Below are positions 30,425 through 38,361 of a stretch of 64,000 nucleotides of DNA, one piece after another. Under the pieces are notes generated by a model. That model ran no database searches and was not told the origin of the DNA. It saw only the letters and a program-made list of their open reading frames with translations. Within the stretch, counting starts at the first letter, position 1, and the number at the start of each line of letters is the position of its first letter. The DNA is from Candidatus Zhuqueibacterota bacterium. GTDB lineage: Bacteria; Zhuqueibacterota; Zhuqueibacteria; Oceanimicrobiales; Oceanimicrobiaceae. Position numbers and translations under genes: made by a program. The stretch spans positions 1-64,000 of the forward strand of contig JAJDAD010000039.1 in assembly GCA_029262055.1 (NCBI GenBank), in the 5' to 3' direction.

Positions 30425-33400
30425 ATGAAGCCGTTTGTCATGAAAACTTTGGTTATTTGTTGCTGGGTGTTCGCCGTGATTTCTCCGGGCCCCGCGCAAG
30501 CGCAGCAGCAAAACCCCACTCCATCGACGGATGCCGTTAACGATTCACTGTTACTGGATTTTTCTGTCGAGGAGCTTCTCAAAATTCGAACCTCCTATCA
30601 GGCTGAGACTGAACGTCTTCTCAGTGAGAAAGACCTGTTGCGCGGCGAGGCCATCGAAGAGATTCGTTACATGCTGGGATTTGACTGGGAGATTCCCGGG
30701 CTGGACAGAGTCCTTTTGCAGTTGGCCGAGCTGGAATATGAGGAGGCTGTGCGCATCTATGGCAAAGCTATGGATGAATACAGCGAGGCCCTCACCCGCT
30801 TTGAAGCTGGTGAACTGAGTGAAGAGCCTGCAGAACCGGCGGTGGATTACGAACGCGCGCTTAAACTCTACCAGCGAATTCTGAATGAATTTTCCCAGGG
30901 GGAGTTTGCGGCAGCGGCACATTACAACAAAGCCTTCCTGCTGGAAGACAGTGGCCAGGGGAAATCAGCCTTTCGTAGCTTTCTCGCGTTTCTGCAGAAT
31001 CACCCACGGAGTCGCTTCGTTCCGGACGCACTGATGCGGGTTGCCGAGTATTACTTTGCACCGCCACGCTGGGAAATTGAAAAGGCGATCACCTACTACG
31101 AACGTGTCCTGGACCACAGAGACACGCCGCAGTACGATGCAGCGCTTTATCGTTTGGGTTGGTGTTACTACAAGCTCAGTGATTATCCCGCCGCTATTTC
31201 GTACTTCACCGTTCTTGCCGACGACGTACAGCGCATGAAGAAACTTGATCCGGAAGTGAAGTACCATCTGCCGGTCGTGCGTGATGAGGCGGTTGAATAT
31301 ATCGGTATCGGCTTCCTCGATTTCGGTGGAGCTGAGGATGCGGCCAGATATTTTGATGAAATCGGTGGCCGGGGTTACGGCATGATGGTCTTTAAAAAAA
31401 TTGCCGACGCGTTGATGGATTCCAAGGAAGAATATCTTGATGCCATTCAGGCGTATGAGTTTCTTCTCGCCATGTATCCGGAGACTCCGCAGGGACCGTA
31501 CATCCAAACGCGTATAGCCAGCGCCTATGAGAAATTAGAAGACAAGAGGATGGCGCGGCTTACGTTGGCGGATCTTTCGCGCAGATTCGGAACGGACAGT
31601 GGCTGGTGGCAGAGGCTGGCACCGAATGAGCGCAAGCTCGCCGGGCGCAGCATCGAAAAAAGTACGCGCGAGAGTATTAACGCCTTGTTGAAGGAGGCTG
31701 AAGAGCAGCAGGACATGCAACTCTACGACCAGGCCATTTCCGATAGCCGCAGCTACCTTAAATCGTTTCCGACGGATAGTCATGCGGTGCAGGTGCACTG
31801 GAACATGGCTCTGGCGCTCGACTCAAAGGTGAATCGGCCCGAAGAGGCTTTTACCGAGTATCTGAGTATCAGCGGTTCGTACAGTGGTTCAGAGTATCAG
31901 AAGCAGGCTGCGGCCAATGCTATTGCCCTGGCAGATATGTGGGTTCGTCGGGACAGCCTGGGCTTGGCAACGTCAGCCGCGGGCACAGAGGGTGAGGTCA
32001 TCGGCCTGACTGAGTCGGAAGAGCGCCTGATCCTGGCAGCTAACAACTTCTTGAAGAACTTTCCTGACGAAGAGGAATCCGCAAAAATTCTGGTTCGTGC
32101 GGGTGACCTCTACTATAAGAAGAAAGACTTCAAAAGCGCCATCCAGTACTTCAAGACGCTTGCCAAGCACTTCCCGGAATCGCAGGAGATGGATTATGCC
32201 CGCTATCTGATCATGGAAAGCTATTTTGGCAAAGGGGACTATGAAAGCACGGAGCTGGTTGCCGGCCGGATCAAGAACATAGACTCCGAGTACGCTGCCA
32301 AGGCAGGTGCGCGCGTTGCCGAATCGGTCTTCCTGCAGGCGGAAACCCTGTCAGGCTCCGAAAGTCATGAGCAGGCCGCCCATGAGTATTTACGGTTACT
32401 CGACGTTGCACCCGACGCTGAGTTCGCAGACCTTGCGCTGTACAATGCCGGTGTTGAGTTTGAAAAAAGCAGTGATTTTAACAATGCGATTGCAGCATAC
32501 GAGAAGCTGATCAGCGACTTTCCGCAATCGCAGCATTTTATCAACTCGATGAATAATCTGGCTTTTGATTACCGGGAGATTGAAGACTACGCCAACGCGG
32601 GGCGCACGTATGAAAAGTTAGTTACGCATGCGACCGGGGACAGCATGGCGCAAACCGCACTCTTCAATGCCAGTGTTTCTTACGTGCAGGCAGAGAAGTG
32701 GTCGCGAGCTATTTCTATCAACAACGCCTACGCTGAGCGTTTCCCCCGCGCGCCGGATGCCGCTGACTTGTTGTTTGACAACGCCCGGTATCATTTGAAG
32801 CTCGATGAGGTTGACAGCGCAAACGCAATCTACGCACAATTCTCAGCAAAATACCCTGATTCGCCCAAGGTTATAGAAGCGCATTATCGCCGTGGTCAGT
32901 ATTACCAGGAGGGCGACAACGCTGCGGCAGCGCGGGCAGAGTTTCACACAGTTCTGCAGAAATACGAAACCTTCCAGTCAAGAAAGCTCGAAACGGATGA
33001 CTTCATCGTTGCCGAGGCGCAATTCGAGTTGACCCGGTTTAAGTTTGATGAATTCGCCGCAATTGAGTTGACTTTGCCGGAGAGCAACCTGGAAGCAGCC
33101 AAATCACGAAAGAAAGAGCTGCTGGTGCAACTGACAGAAGACTACACGAAGGTTGCCGGTTTTGGCACTCACCGCCTTTATGAAGCTACTTTCAAGATGG
33201 GGCAGGTTTACGAGATTTTTGCTCGCGCGTGGGCCGAGCAGGAATTGGCCGCTACGGATGAAACGCAAAGAATCGTTGCCAAGAAGGATATAAATCGTGG
33301 CGCCGCTGATCTGTACCAACAGGCGGTCCAGGCGTACAAAGATGGCGCAACCGCATTACAGGAGTTTTCTATAAAGCGTTCGCAAGAAACTCCGGCCCAT

Positions 33401-34849
33401 GTAGAAGGTGAACTCGACAAGCTATCACTCGAGGACTCTACACTTGCTGCCGGCAAGGCCTGGATTGTGAAATGCCAGGGGAAAGTCTCTGAAAGCCTTT
33501 ACCTGATGGCCGAACTGAATACCGAATCCTTGCAGCTCTTGCGCGAATCTCCGTTGCCGGAAGGTCTGTCGAGTCTGGAGCAGTTGATTTACCGCAAGGA
33601 GATATTGCATAAGGCTGTTGCGCCATTGGCTCAGGAAATCGTTGCAGCGCATACTCACAACATCCAGGAAAGCGCGCAGCTAGGACTGGAAAATGAGTGG
33701 GTCGATTTTTCTCGAAAGAATGTGTTAAAAATCGGCAACATTGTGCCGATTGAGACAGAAAGGCTAGGAACAAAGGCCCTGAAATCCTATTCCGACATGC
33801 TTGTATCGTATGAACAACTTATTGCAACTGATGATGAACAAGCCGTCGATGTTGCTGAGCAAATGACGGCCTTGTTGGAGTTCAGTTCAACCTCAGCCCA
33901 GGCCAGCGCCCGTATTTTTGAGCAGATTTGGCCGGCCCTGCAGACTCAGGCGGCCAACGCGATGGCCTCTGTGGAACACGAAGAATTGCTGTTTTCCGAG
34001 TTGTATGCCTACTCCGTGCTTGCTGATTCGCTTGCCGAGCAGGCCTATCAAAAGCGGAAACATTACGAAGCGAGGTTTGCCGAGGCCGAGCAGATCAATT
34101 TTGAGGATGCATTTTTCACTTTTGACGATTTGCATTTTACCTTGAACGATGGCTCCGAGAAAGTGCTGACAGCAACGTACCAAATAAGTTCTGACCCGGC
34201 CGTCCCAAACAGTTGGCGCCGCCGGATCGGGCTGGCACTTGCCAAACGCAATCCGGCAGAGTACGCGGAGGAAATGGGGTTAGCCATGGAAGAACTGGTT
34301 ATCCCTTCCGGGTCAGACTGGGTGGTTTCTTCTGACTCGACTGGCGGATGGTACCAGACAGACTTTGCGGATGAGCAGTGGAGCAACGCGTACAACGAAG
34401 GCCTCGCGGCCAATATGAACGGCAGTGCACAACAGATTTGGCTTCTGGATATTGATTCCGGCATGCTGGCGGCGGTTGATTCCAGCGCGCAATTTACGCC
34501 GGCAGCAGCGATGGATGGCGCGCAGCAGACGGCCCTGTTGGGAGCTGTGGAGAGACCCCAAACAGTCTATTTCCGCAAGTCCTTTGAGCTTGACGGGCCA
34601 GCGGCTTCCGGGCAATTGCAGATCGCAACCGACGATTCTTACACAGTCTACGTGAATGGCGAGCAAGTTGTGCAAGCCGTGTCTACAGGTGCGGCGCAGA
34701 GCCATGACTTGACCGGGCAACTCAAGCTAGGTCGGAACACCCTGGCAATAAAAGTTGTGGACGCGGACCAGTCACATGGCAGTTTGGAAGCAATCGTCAG
34801 TGTGAGGACTATTACTGACTGGTCGCAGCAGGCTGCAGGCACAGATTGA
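30425..34849 (+). CDS. Very large secreted TPR protein with C-terminal jelly-roll domain
   Basis: This protein of about 1474 residues has a signal peptide (MKPFVMKTLVICCWVFAVIS, then ...PAQAQ). Many TPR or TPR-like repeats lie between about 140 and 850, such as ALKLYQRILNEFSQGEFAAAAHYNKA read as helical pairs. A helical middle leads to a last segment of about 150 residues that looks like a galactose-binding or jelly-roll fold (VYFRKSFEL...GQLQIATDDSYTVYVNGE, then LGRNTLAIKVVD). That fold often binds carbohydrate. The start at 30425 has an AGGAAG site; an in-frame ATG at 30392 overlaps the previous gene by 8 bases. It precedes the Exb genes in one operon, suggesting a periplasmic scaffold for an energised envelope complex. 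Confidence 0.75.
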   Translation: MKPFVMKTLVICCWVFAVISPGPAQAQQQNPTPSTDAVNDSLLLDFSVEELLKIRTSYQAETERLLSEKDLLRGEAIEEIRYMLGFDWEIPGLDRVLLQLAELEYEEAVRIYGKAMDEYSEALTRFEAGELSEEPAEPAVDYERALKLYQRILNEFSQGEFAAAAHYNKAFLLEDSGQGKSAFRSFLAFLQNHPRSRFVPDALMRVAEYYFAPPRWEIEKAITYYERVLDHRDTPQYDAALYRLGWCYYKLSDYPAAISYFTVLADDVQRMKKLDPEVKYHLPVVRDEAVEYIGIGFLDFGGAEDAARYFDEIGGRGYGMMVFKKIADALMDSKEEYLDAIQAYEFLLAMYPETPQGPYIQTRIASAYEKLEDKRMARLTLADLSRRFGTDSGWWQRLAPNERKLAGRSIEKSTRESINALLKEAEEQQDMQLYDQAISDSRSYLKSFPTDSHAVQVHWNMALALDSKVNRPEEAFTEYLSISGSYSGSEYQKQAAANAIALADMWVRRDSLGLATSAAGTEGEVIGLTESEERLILAANNFLKNFPDEEESAKILVRAGDLYYKKKDFKSAIQYFKTLAKHFPESQEMDYARYLIMESYFGKGDYESTELVAGRIKNIDSEYAAKAGARVAESVFLQAETLSGSESHEQAAHEYLRLLDVAPDAEFADLALYNAGVEFEKSSDFNNAIAAYEKLISDFPQSQHFINSMNNLAFDYREIEDYANAGRTYEKLVTHATGDSMAQTALFNASVSYVQAEKWSRAISINNAYAERFPRAPDAADLLFDNARYHLKLDEVDSANAIYAQFSAKYPDSPKVIEAHYRRGQYYQEGDNAAAARAEFHTVLQKYETFQSRKLETDDFIVAEAQFELTRFKFDEFAAIELTLPESNLEAAKSRKKELLVQLTEDYTKVAGFGTHRLYEATFKMGQVYEIFARAWAEQELAATDETQRIVAKKDINRGAADLYQQAVQAYKDGATALQEFSIKRSQETPAHVEGELDKLSLEDSTLAAGKAWIVKCQGKVSESLYLMAELNTESLQLLRESPLPEGLSSLEQLIYRKEILHKAVAPLAQEIVAAHTHNIQESAQLGLENEWVDFSRKNVLKIGNIVPIETERLGTKALKSYSDMLVSYEQLIATDDEQAVDVAEQMTALLEFSSTSAQASARIFEQIWPALQTQAANAMASVEHEELLFSELYAYSVLADSLAEQAYQKRKHYEARFAEAEQINFEDAFFTFDDLHFTLNDGSEKVLTATYQISSDPAVPNSWRRRIGLALAKRNPAEYAEEMGLAMEELVIPSGSDWVVSSDSTGGWYQTDFADEQWSNAYNEGLAANMNGSAQQIWLLDIDSGMLAAVDSSAQFTPAAAMDGAQQTALLGAVERPQTVYFRKSFELDGPAASGQLQIATDDSYTVYVNGEQVVQAVSTGAAQSHDLTGQLKLGRNTLAIKVVDADQSHGSLEAIVSVRTITDWSQQAAGTD

Positions 34850-34907
34850 ACCTCGGCAGTTTGTATGACAATGATTGGGAACAAGAGAAATACTCAGGAG
34901 TAGGCAG

Positions 34908-35276
34908 ATGCTTCGTCCAATAATGTTGATTCTTTGCTTTGCCGCAGCAGTTGTTCTGTTTTGGGGGGAATCCCTGAAGGCCCAGGACAGCTCGGCTGTG
35001 AATACTGACAATCGCGCCGAAGAACAGGTGACAGCACGCGACGAAATCGTGTTTGACGAAATCCAGATAGAGGGCGTGATCGATAAACCGAATGTCTCCA
35101 TTCTGCCGACGCGCACCAAGCCGGAGTTTGACAAGCTTGAGTTTGTTGGAAGATCTTTTGATTCGGAGATAAAGGCTTTGCCCCCTCATGATTTTCTGTT
35201 CGACATTGAATTCGATGCAGGTCAGCAGCAAGTCAGAGTGGGCGATATTTTATCACAGATAACCAAGAAAAAATAA
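34908..35276 (+). CDS. Small secreted protein of unknown function in the TPR/Exb operon
   Basis: This 122-residue protein has a clear signal peptide (RPIMLILCFAAAVVLFW, cleavage near SLKAQ) and an acidic, probably beta-rich mature part (EIVFDEIQIEGVIDKP). The C-terminus ends ILSQITKKK. The ATG at 34908 is preceded by CAGGAGTAGGCAG. I recognise no family. Its place between the TPR proteins and ExbB makes it a candidate periplasmic or outer-membrane part of the same machine. It is worth a remote-homology search. Confidence 0.7.
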   Translation: MLRPIMLILCFAAAVVLFWGESLKAQDSSAVNTDNRAEEQVTARDEIVFDEIQIEGVIDKPNVSILPTRTKPEFDKLEFVGRSFDSEIKALPPHDFLFDIEFDAGQQQVRVGDILSQITKKK

Positions 35277-35317
35277 CCTCGAGCGCAAACCACCAACATT
35301 TACTTAGGAGTAGTATT

Positions 35318-35965
35318 ATGGATATCTTTGAGTCTTTTCGTCCCGGTGCATCTGGCTGGCAATTCATGTGGGCGCTTCTCTTTGTTGGAGCTTTCATGAT
35401 TGCCATCGCCTTTGAGCGCGGTTATTACATTTGGGTGAAGGCGAACTTGAATACCAGAAGCTTTATGACCGAAATAAAGAAATTGGTGCGGGCTGGTAAG
35501 TTTAGCCAGGCTGTCGAACTGTGCGACTCTCTGGGTGACAAGGCGCTTCCCAAGGTTGTGAAAGCCGGACTTTCCCTGGTGGCAAGAAACCAGAATGTAG
35601 ACTTTCGCGCCATCCAAAACTCTGTAGACGAAGGCACACTTGAAGTGATCCCAAAACTGCAGGAGCGAACCGGCTTTTTGGCGCTGATCGGCAATGTTGC
35701 AACGCTGATCGGCCTGATGGGAACCATTTACGGCCTGATACTCGCATTTAACGCTGTCGGTGAGGCCGGATATGACGCTGCGCAGAAATCCGCTTTTTTG
35801 GCAGCAGGTATTTCGGCTGCAATGAATACGACCCTGATGGGTTTGGCAGTTGCGGTGCCGGCCATTACCATCTATACGTTCATTCATACGAAGACGGTTC
35901 GGCTTATCGATGAGATTGATGAGCATACAGTAAAACTGATTAACATTTTAACGGGGAACCAATAG
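35318..35965 (+). CDS. MotA/TolQ/ExbB proton-channel family protein
   Basis: This 215-residue inner-membrane protein has three transmembrane helices (about residues 14-33, 105-130 and 160-185). The conserved GLMGTIYGLILAF and 'AISAAMNTTLMGLAVAVPAI' type channel segments are present, together with the cytoplasmic region after helix 1. Such pentamers couple proton flow to conformational change in ExbD/TolR and TonB-like proteins. A GGAGTAG site precedes the ATG. It is followed 3 bases later by an ExbD gene. Whether it serves TonB-dependent import, Tol-Pal or a motility motor cannot be told from this gene alone. Confidence 0.9.
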   Translation: MDIFESFRPGASGWQFMWALLFVGAFMIAIAFERGYYIWVKANLNTRSFMTEIKKLVRAGKFSQAVELCDSLGDKALPKVVKAGLSLVARNQNVDFRAIQNSVDEGTLEVIPKLQERTGFLALIGNVATLIGLMGTIYGLILAFNAVGEAGYDAAQKSAFLAAGISAAMNTTLMGLAVAVPAITIYTFIHTKTVRLIDEIDEHTVKLINILTGNQ

Positions 35966-35968
35966 GCC

Positions 35969-36490
35969 ATGGCGTACAGACCCTCACGACGTCAGACCCG
36001 GAAGGCCAACGAGGCGTTGGAGCCGAATATGACGCCGATCATGAATTTGATGGTGGTTCTTATTCCCTTACTTTTGTCTTCGGTCGAGCTCATCAAGATG
36101 AGCGTCATCGAACTGAATCTGCCACCCAATGTGCCAAATCAGTTGACCAGCACTGAAGAGCCCGAGTTACTTGACCTCGCTCTTACAATTACTGACGAGG
36201 GGTTCTATATTTCCAGTGCTGCCGCGATTTTGGCTTCTGACGATGGCAAGCCTTCGATACCGAAGAAAGATGGTGAATACGACTATGAGTTGCTGGCTGA
36301 GAAACTCTATGAGATCAAGGGTAAGGCCGGGAACCGGTTTGAGGACTCAACCTCAATAACCATCCAGGCGGAGCCCAAAATCAACTACCAGACGTTGGTT
36401 AGTACCATGGACGCTGCTCGTTCGATACGTCTGGATGGGCAGGACGTTATGCTGTTTCCGCACGCTTCGGTCAGCGCGGGCATACTTTAG
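35969..36490 (+). CDS. ExbD/TolR-like protein 1
   Basis: This 173-residue protein has a short basic cytoplasmic N-terminus (MAYRPSRRQTRK) and one transmembrane helix (about residues 27-46) that starts after EPNMTPIMNLMV. The Asp that is essential in ExbD (typically in the 'TPxxDVxx' segment) is not seen at the usual place: the sequence reads MTPIMNLMVVLIP, with Asn where Asp is expected. The periplasmic domain ends with an INYQTLVSTMDAAR segment typical of the family. A second ExbD gene follows. Two different ExbD-like subunits with one ExbB is the layout of the AglRQS-type motors. Confidence 0.82.
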   Translation: MAYRPSRRQTRKANEALEPNMTPIMNLMVVLIPLLLSSVELIKMSVIELNLPPNVPNQLTSTEEPELLDLALTITDEGFYISSAAAILASDDGKPSIPKKDGEYDYELLAEKLYEIKGKAGNRFEDSTSITIQAEPKINYQTLVSTMDAARSIRLDGQDVMLFPHASVSAGIL

Positions 36491-36539
36491 TCGGGAAAGT
36501 CGCACAACCTATCGCTAAATAAAGTGAACGAGTATTTCT

Positions 36540-37034
36540 ATGGCTTACGTACCTTCTAGACGAAAGAAACATGACACATTTGTAAGCGGGGTGAAGTTAA
36601 ACCTGACTTCGATGATGGACATGTTTACCATCATCCTGGTTTTTCTTTTGAAGACATACACCTCCGAAGGTCAGATGATACAGCCTTCCGAGTCTCTGAC
36701 CTTGCCAAAATCGTCGGCTACCGCTCCGCACGAAGTGGCCCTTGAACTGGTGGTTTCCAAGGAGATGGTCATGCTCAACGATAAGGCTATCGTCTCAATG
36801 GCTGAAGTGAAGCAACAAAGCGGGTTTGTAATTGAGCCACTCAGGGAAGAGTTGGCACGTCATGCCGATGAGGCCAAGGCCATGGAGAAAGAACTCGACA
36901 TTGCTTTTTCGGGAAAAGTCGTGATTCAAGGAGACAAGACAATAGAATATCGCGACCTGGTAAAGGTGATGGCAACTTGCGGTATGGCAGAGTACCCCAA
37001 TATGCGCTTGGTTGTTTACAAAAACATAAACTGA
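36540..37034 (+). CDS. ExbD/TolR-like protein 2
   Basis: This 164-residue protein has a basic N-terminus (MAYVPSRRKKHD) and one membrane helix that carries the Asp in LTSMMDMFTIILVFLL, the position expected for the proton-binding Asp of ExbD/TolR. The periplasmic part has GDKTIEYRDLVKVMATCG, typical of the family. It differs from the upstream copy in that the Asp is present, so the pair may form a hetero-dimer of one competent and one altered subunit. It lies 49 bases after the first copy. Confidence 0.88.
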   Translation: MAYVPSRRKKHDTFVSGVKLNLTSMMDMFTIILVFLLKTYTSEGQMIQPSESLTLPKSSATAPHEVALELVVSKEMVMLNDKAIVSMAEVKQQSGFVIEPLREELARHADEAKAMEKELDIAFSGKVVIQGDKTIEYRDLVKVMATCGMAEYPNMRLVVYKNIN

Positions 37035-37087
37035 GAAGATAGTTTCCGCAACCCAGGGATCTTCATCCTGAGAATGAAAGGTGAGTA

Positions 37088-38188
37088 ATGAGTAATCGGG
37101 AAAAAAGAGAGCATCAAGATTCCAATAGTTCTTCGACCATGGACTGGCCGAAGAAAGAATCGCGAGGGAGACATCGCGCCCCCAACGACTTCAGCAGATC
37201 TTTTTCTGATCTGTTTGACCGGGACTTCATGGGCTTCCTGGCTGGTTCGTTTGTCTTGCATGCTGCTTTGGTGGTATATTTTCTGTTCAATCCGGTCTCG
37301 TCTGAAACCATGTCAAAACAAATTGCTGACATGCAGCGCCGGATAGCACAAACGATCAAGGAACGGGAGAAGGCGCGTGAAGAGCAGTTTGTGCAGTTTA
37401 AATTTGAAGAGAAGGTTCCCGAAGTTGAGGAGGTCGCAGAGGTGCCGGAAATCAAGCCGGCGGATGCTACGAAGAAAGTAGCCAAGGCGGAAGCCGTGCC
37501 GGAAAAGAAACCACGGGCCCGCCGACCCCGGAAGAAGATATCACAGGATCAGATTGCTAAGAATGTCAGCAACAAGGGTGTCCTTGCGCTCCTGGCAAGC
37601 AATAGCAGTACGGCATCGGGCCGGGAGGTCTCCATGATCCTGAGCAATGCGAGTTCATCCATGGGCGACCTCGATGCCACCCTTTCCAAGATATCCGGGC
37701 TCAAGAGCAGTGGCAAGTCTGATATGGCAAAAGGGGCAGGGGACATCAAGGGCAGCCGCGACGGTGGCGGTGCCGGCATCGACGCTCTCGTCGGTGATTT
37801 AGGCTCGGCAAACGAACAGTCTTTTGAGCGTAGCGGCGATCTTGTTATCGCGTCAGGGTCACCGGAAGTTGAAGAGGGCGGAGTCGGAGTTGCCGGCCGG
37901 CAGCCGGAGGATCTGCAGGAGGTGGTGGTTACACATAATAAATCGATACAATACTGCTATGAGCGTCAGCTAAAAAGAAACCCAAACCTGAAGGGCAAGA
38001 TCAGTGTTCGATTCACGATTGCACCCGACGGGACAGTTAGCAATGTTGAGCTGATATCTTCGACTTTGAACAACCAGGCCGTCGAAAGATGTGTCGTCAG
38101 CCGCATTCGCCGGTGGAATGATTTCGGGGTCATCGATACTTCTCACGGCAATACCACTATCCGCCAGACCTACGCATTCGGCTACTAG
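37088..38188 (+). CDS. TonB/AgmX-like energy transducer
   Basis: This 366-residue protein has a charged cytoplasmic N-terminus, one membrane helix at about residues 48-70 (FMGFLAGSFVLHAALVVYFL), and a long charged region rich in Glu/Lys/Pro (about 75-150: EEVAEVPEIKP, KKPRARRPRKK). A Ser/Gly-rich linker leads to a C-terminal domain of the AgmX/PglI type (IQYCYERQLKRNPNLKGKI, then FTIAPDGTVSNVE, ...RRW). Two Cys lie in that domain. This domain occurs in TonB-like proteins and in myxobacterial gliding proteins. The gene closes the operon; a hairpin terminator lies about 115 bases later. Confidence 0.85.
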   Translation: MSNREKREHQDSNSSSTMDWPKKESRGRHRAPNDFSRSFSDLFDRDFMGFLAGSFVLHAALVVYFLFNPVSSETMSKQIADMQRRIAQTIKEREKAREEQFVQFKFEEKVPEVEEVAEVPEIKPADATKKVAKAEAVPEKKPRARRPRKKISQDQIAKNVSNKGVLALLASNSSTASGREVSMILSNASSSMGDLDATLSKISGLKSSGKSDMAKGAGDIKGSRDGGGAGIDALVGDLGSANEQSFERSGDLVIASGSPEVEEGGVGVAGRQPEDLQEVVVTHNKSIQYCYERQLKRNPNLKGKISVRFTIAPDGTVSNVELISSTLNNQAVERCVVSRIRRWNDFGVIDTSHGNTTIRQTYAFGY

Positions 38189-38302
38189 CTATACGAGGGG
38201 GGGAACTCTCGCTGTCTGCCAGCGTTTAGGCCATTTAAAATTTTACCAGATTTAGATGGCGAAACATAGGTTTTTTCTTATATTTTGTTTATTATAGAAA
38301 TT

Positions 38303-38337
38303 CCCAAGGGAGCGACTGCCCTTGGGTTTCTTATTTT
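38303..38337 (+). terminator. Intrinsic terminator after the TPR/Exb operon
   Basis: CCCAAGGG (38303-38310), an 8-base loop and CCCTTGGG (38319-38326) are followed by TTTCTTATTTT. The element lies only about 25 bases before the aspS start, leaving no room for a promoter downstream. aspS must therefore be reached by read-through or from a promoter upstream of the hairpin (a TATTAT lies at 38290-38295). Confidence 0.65.
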
Positions 38338-38361
38338 GGTTTTCGAAGGAGGAGCGTCATT

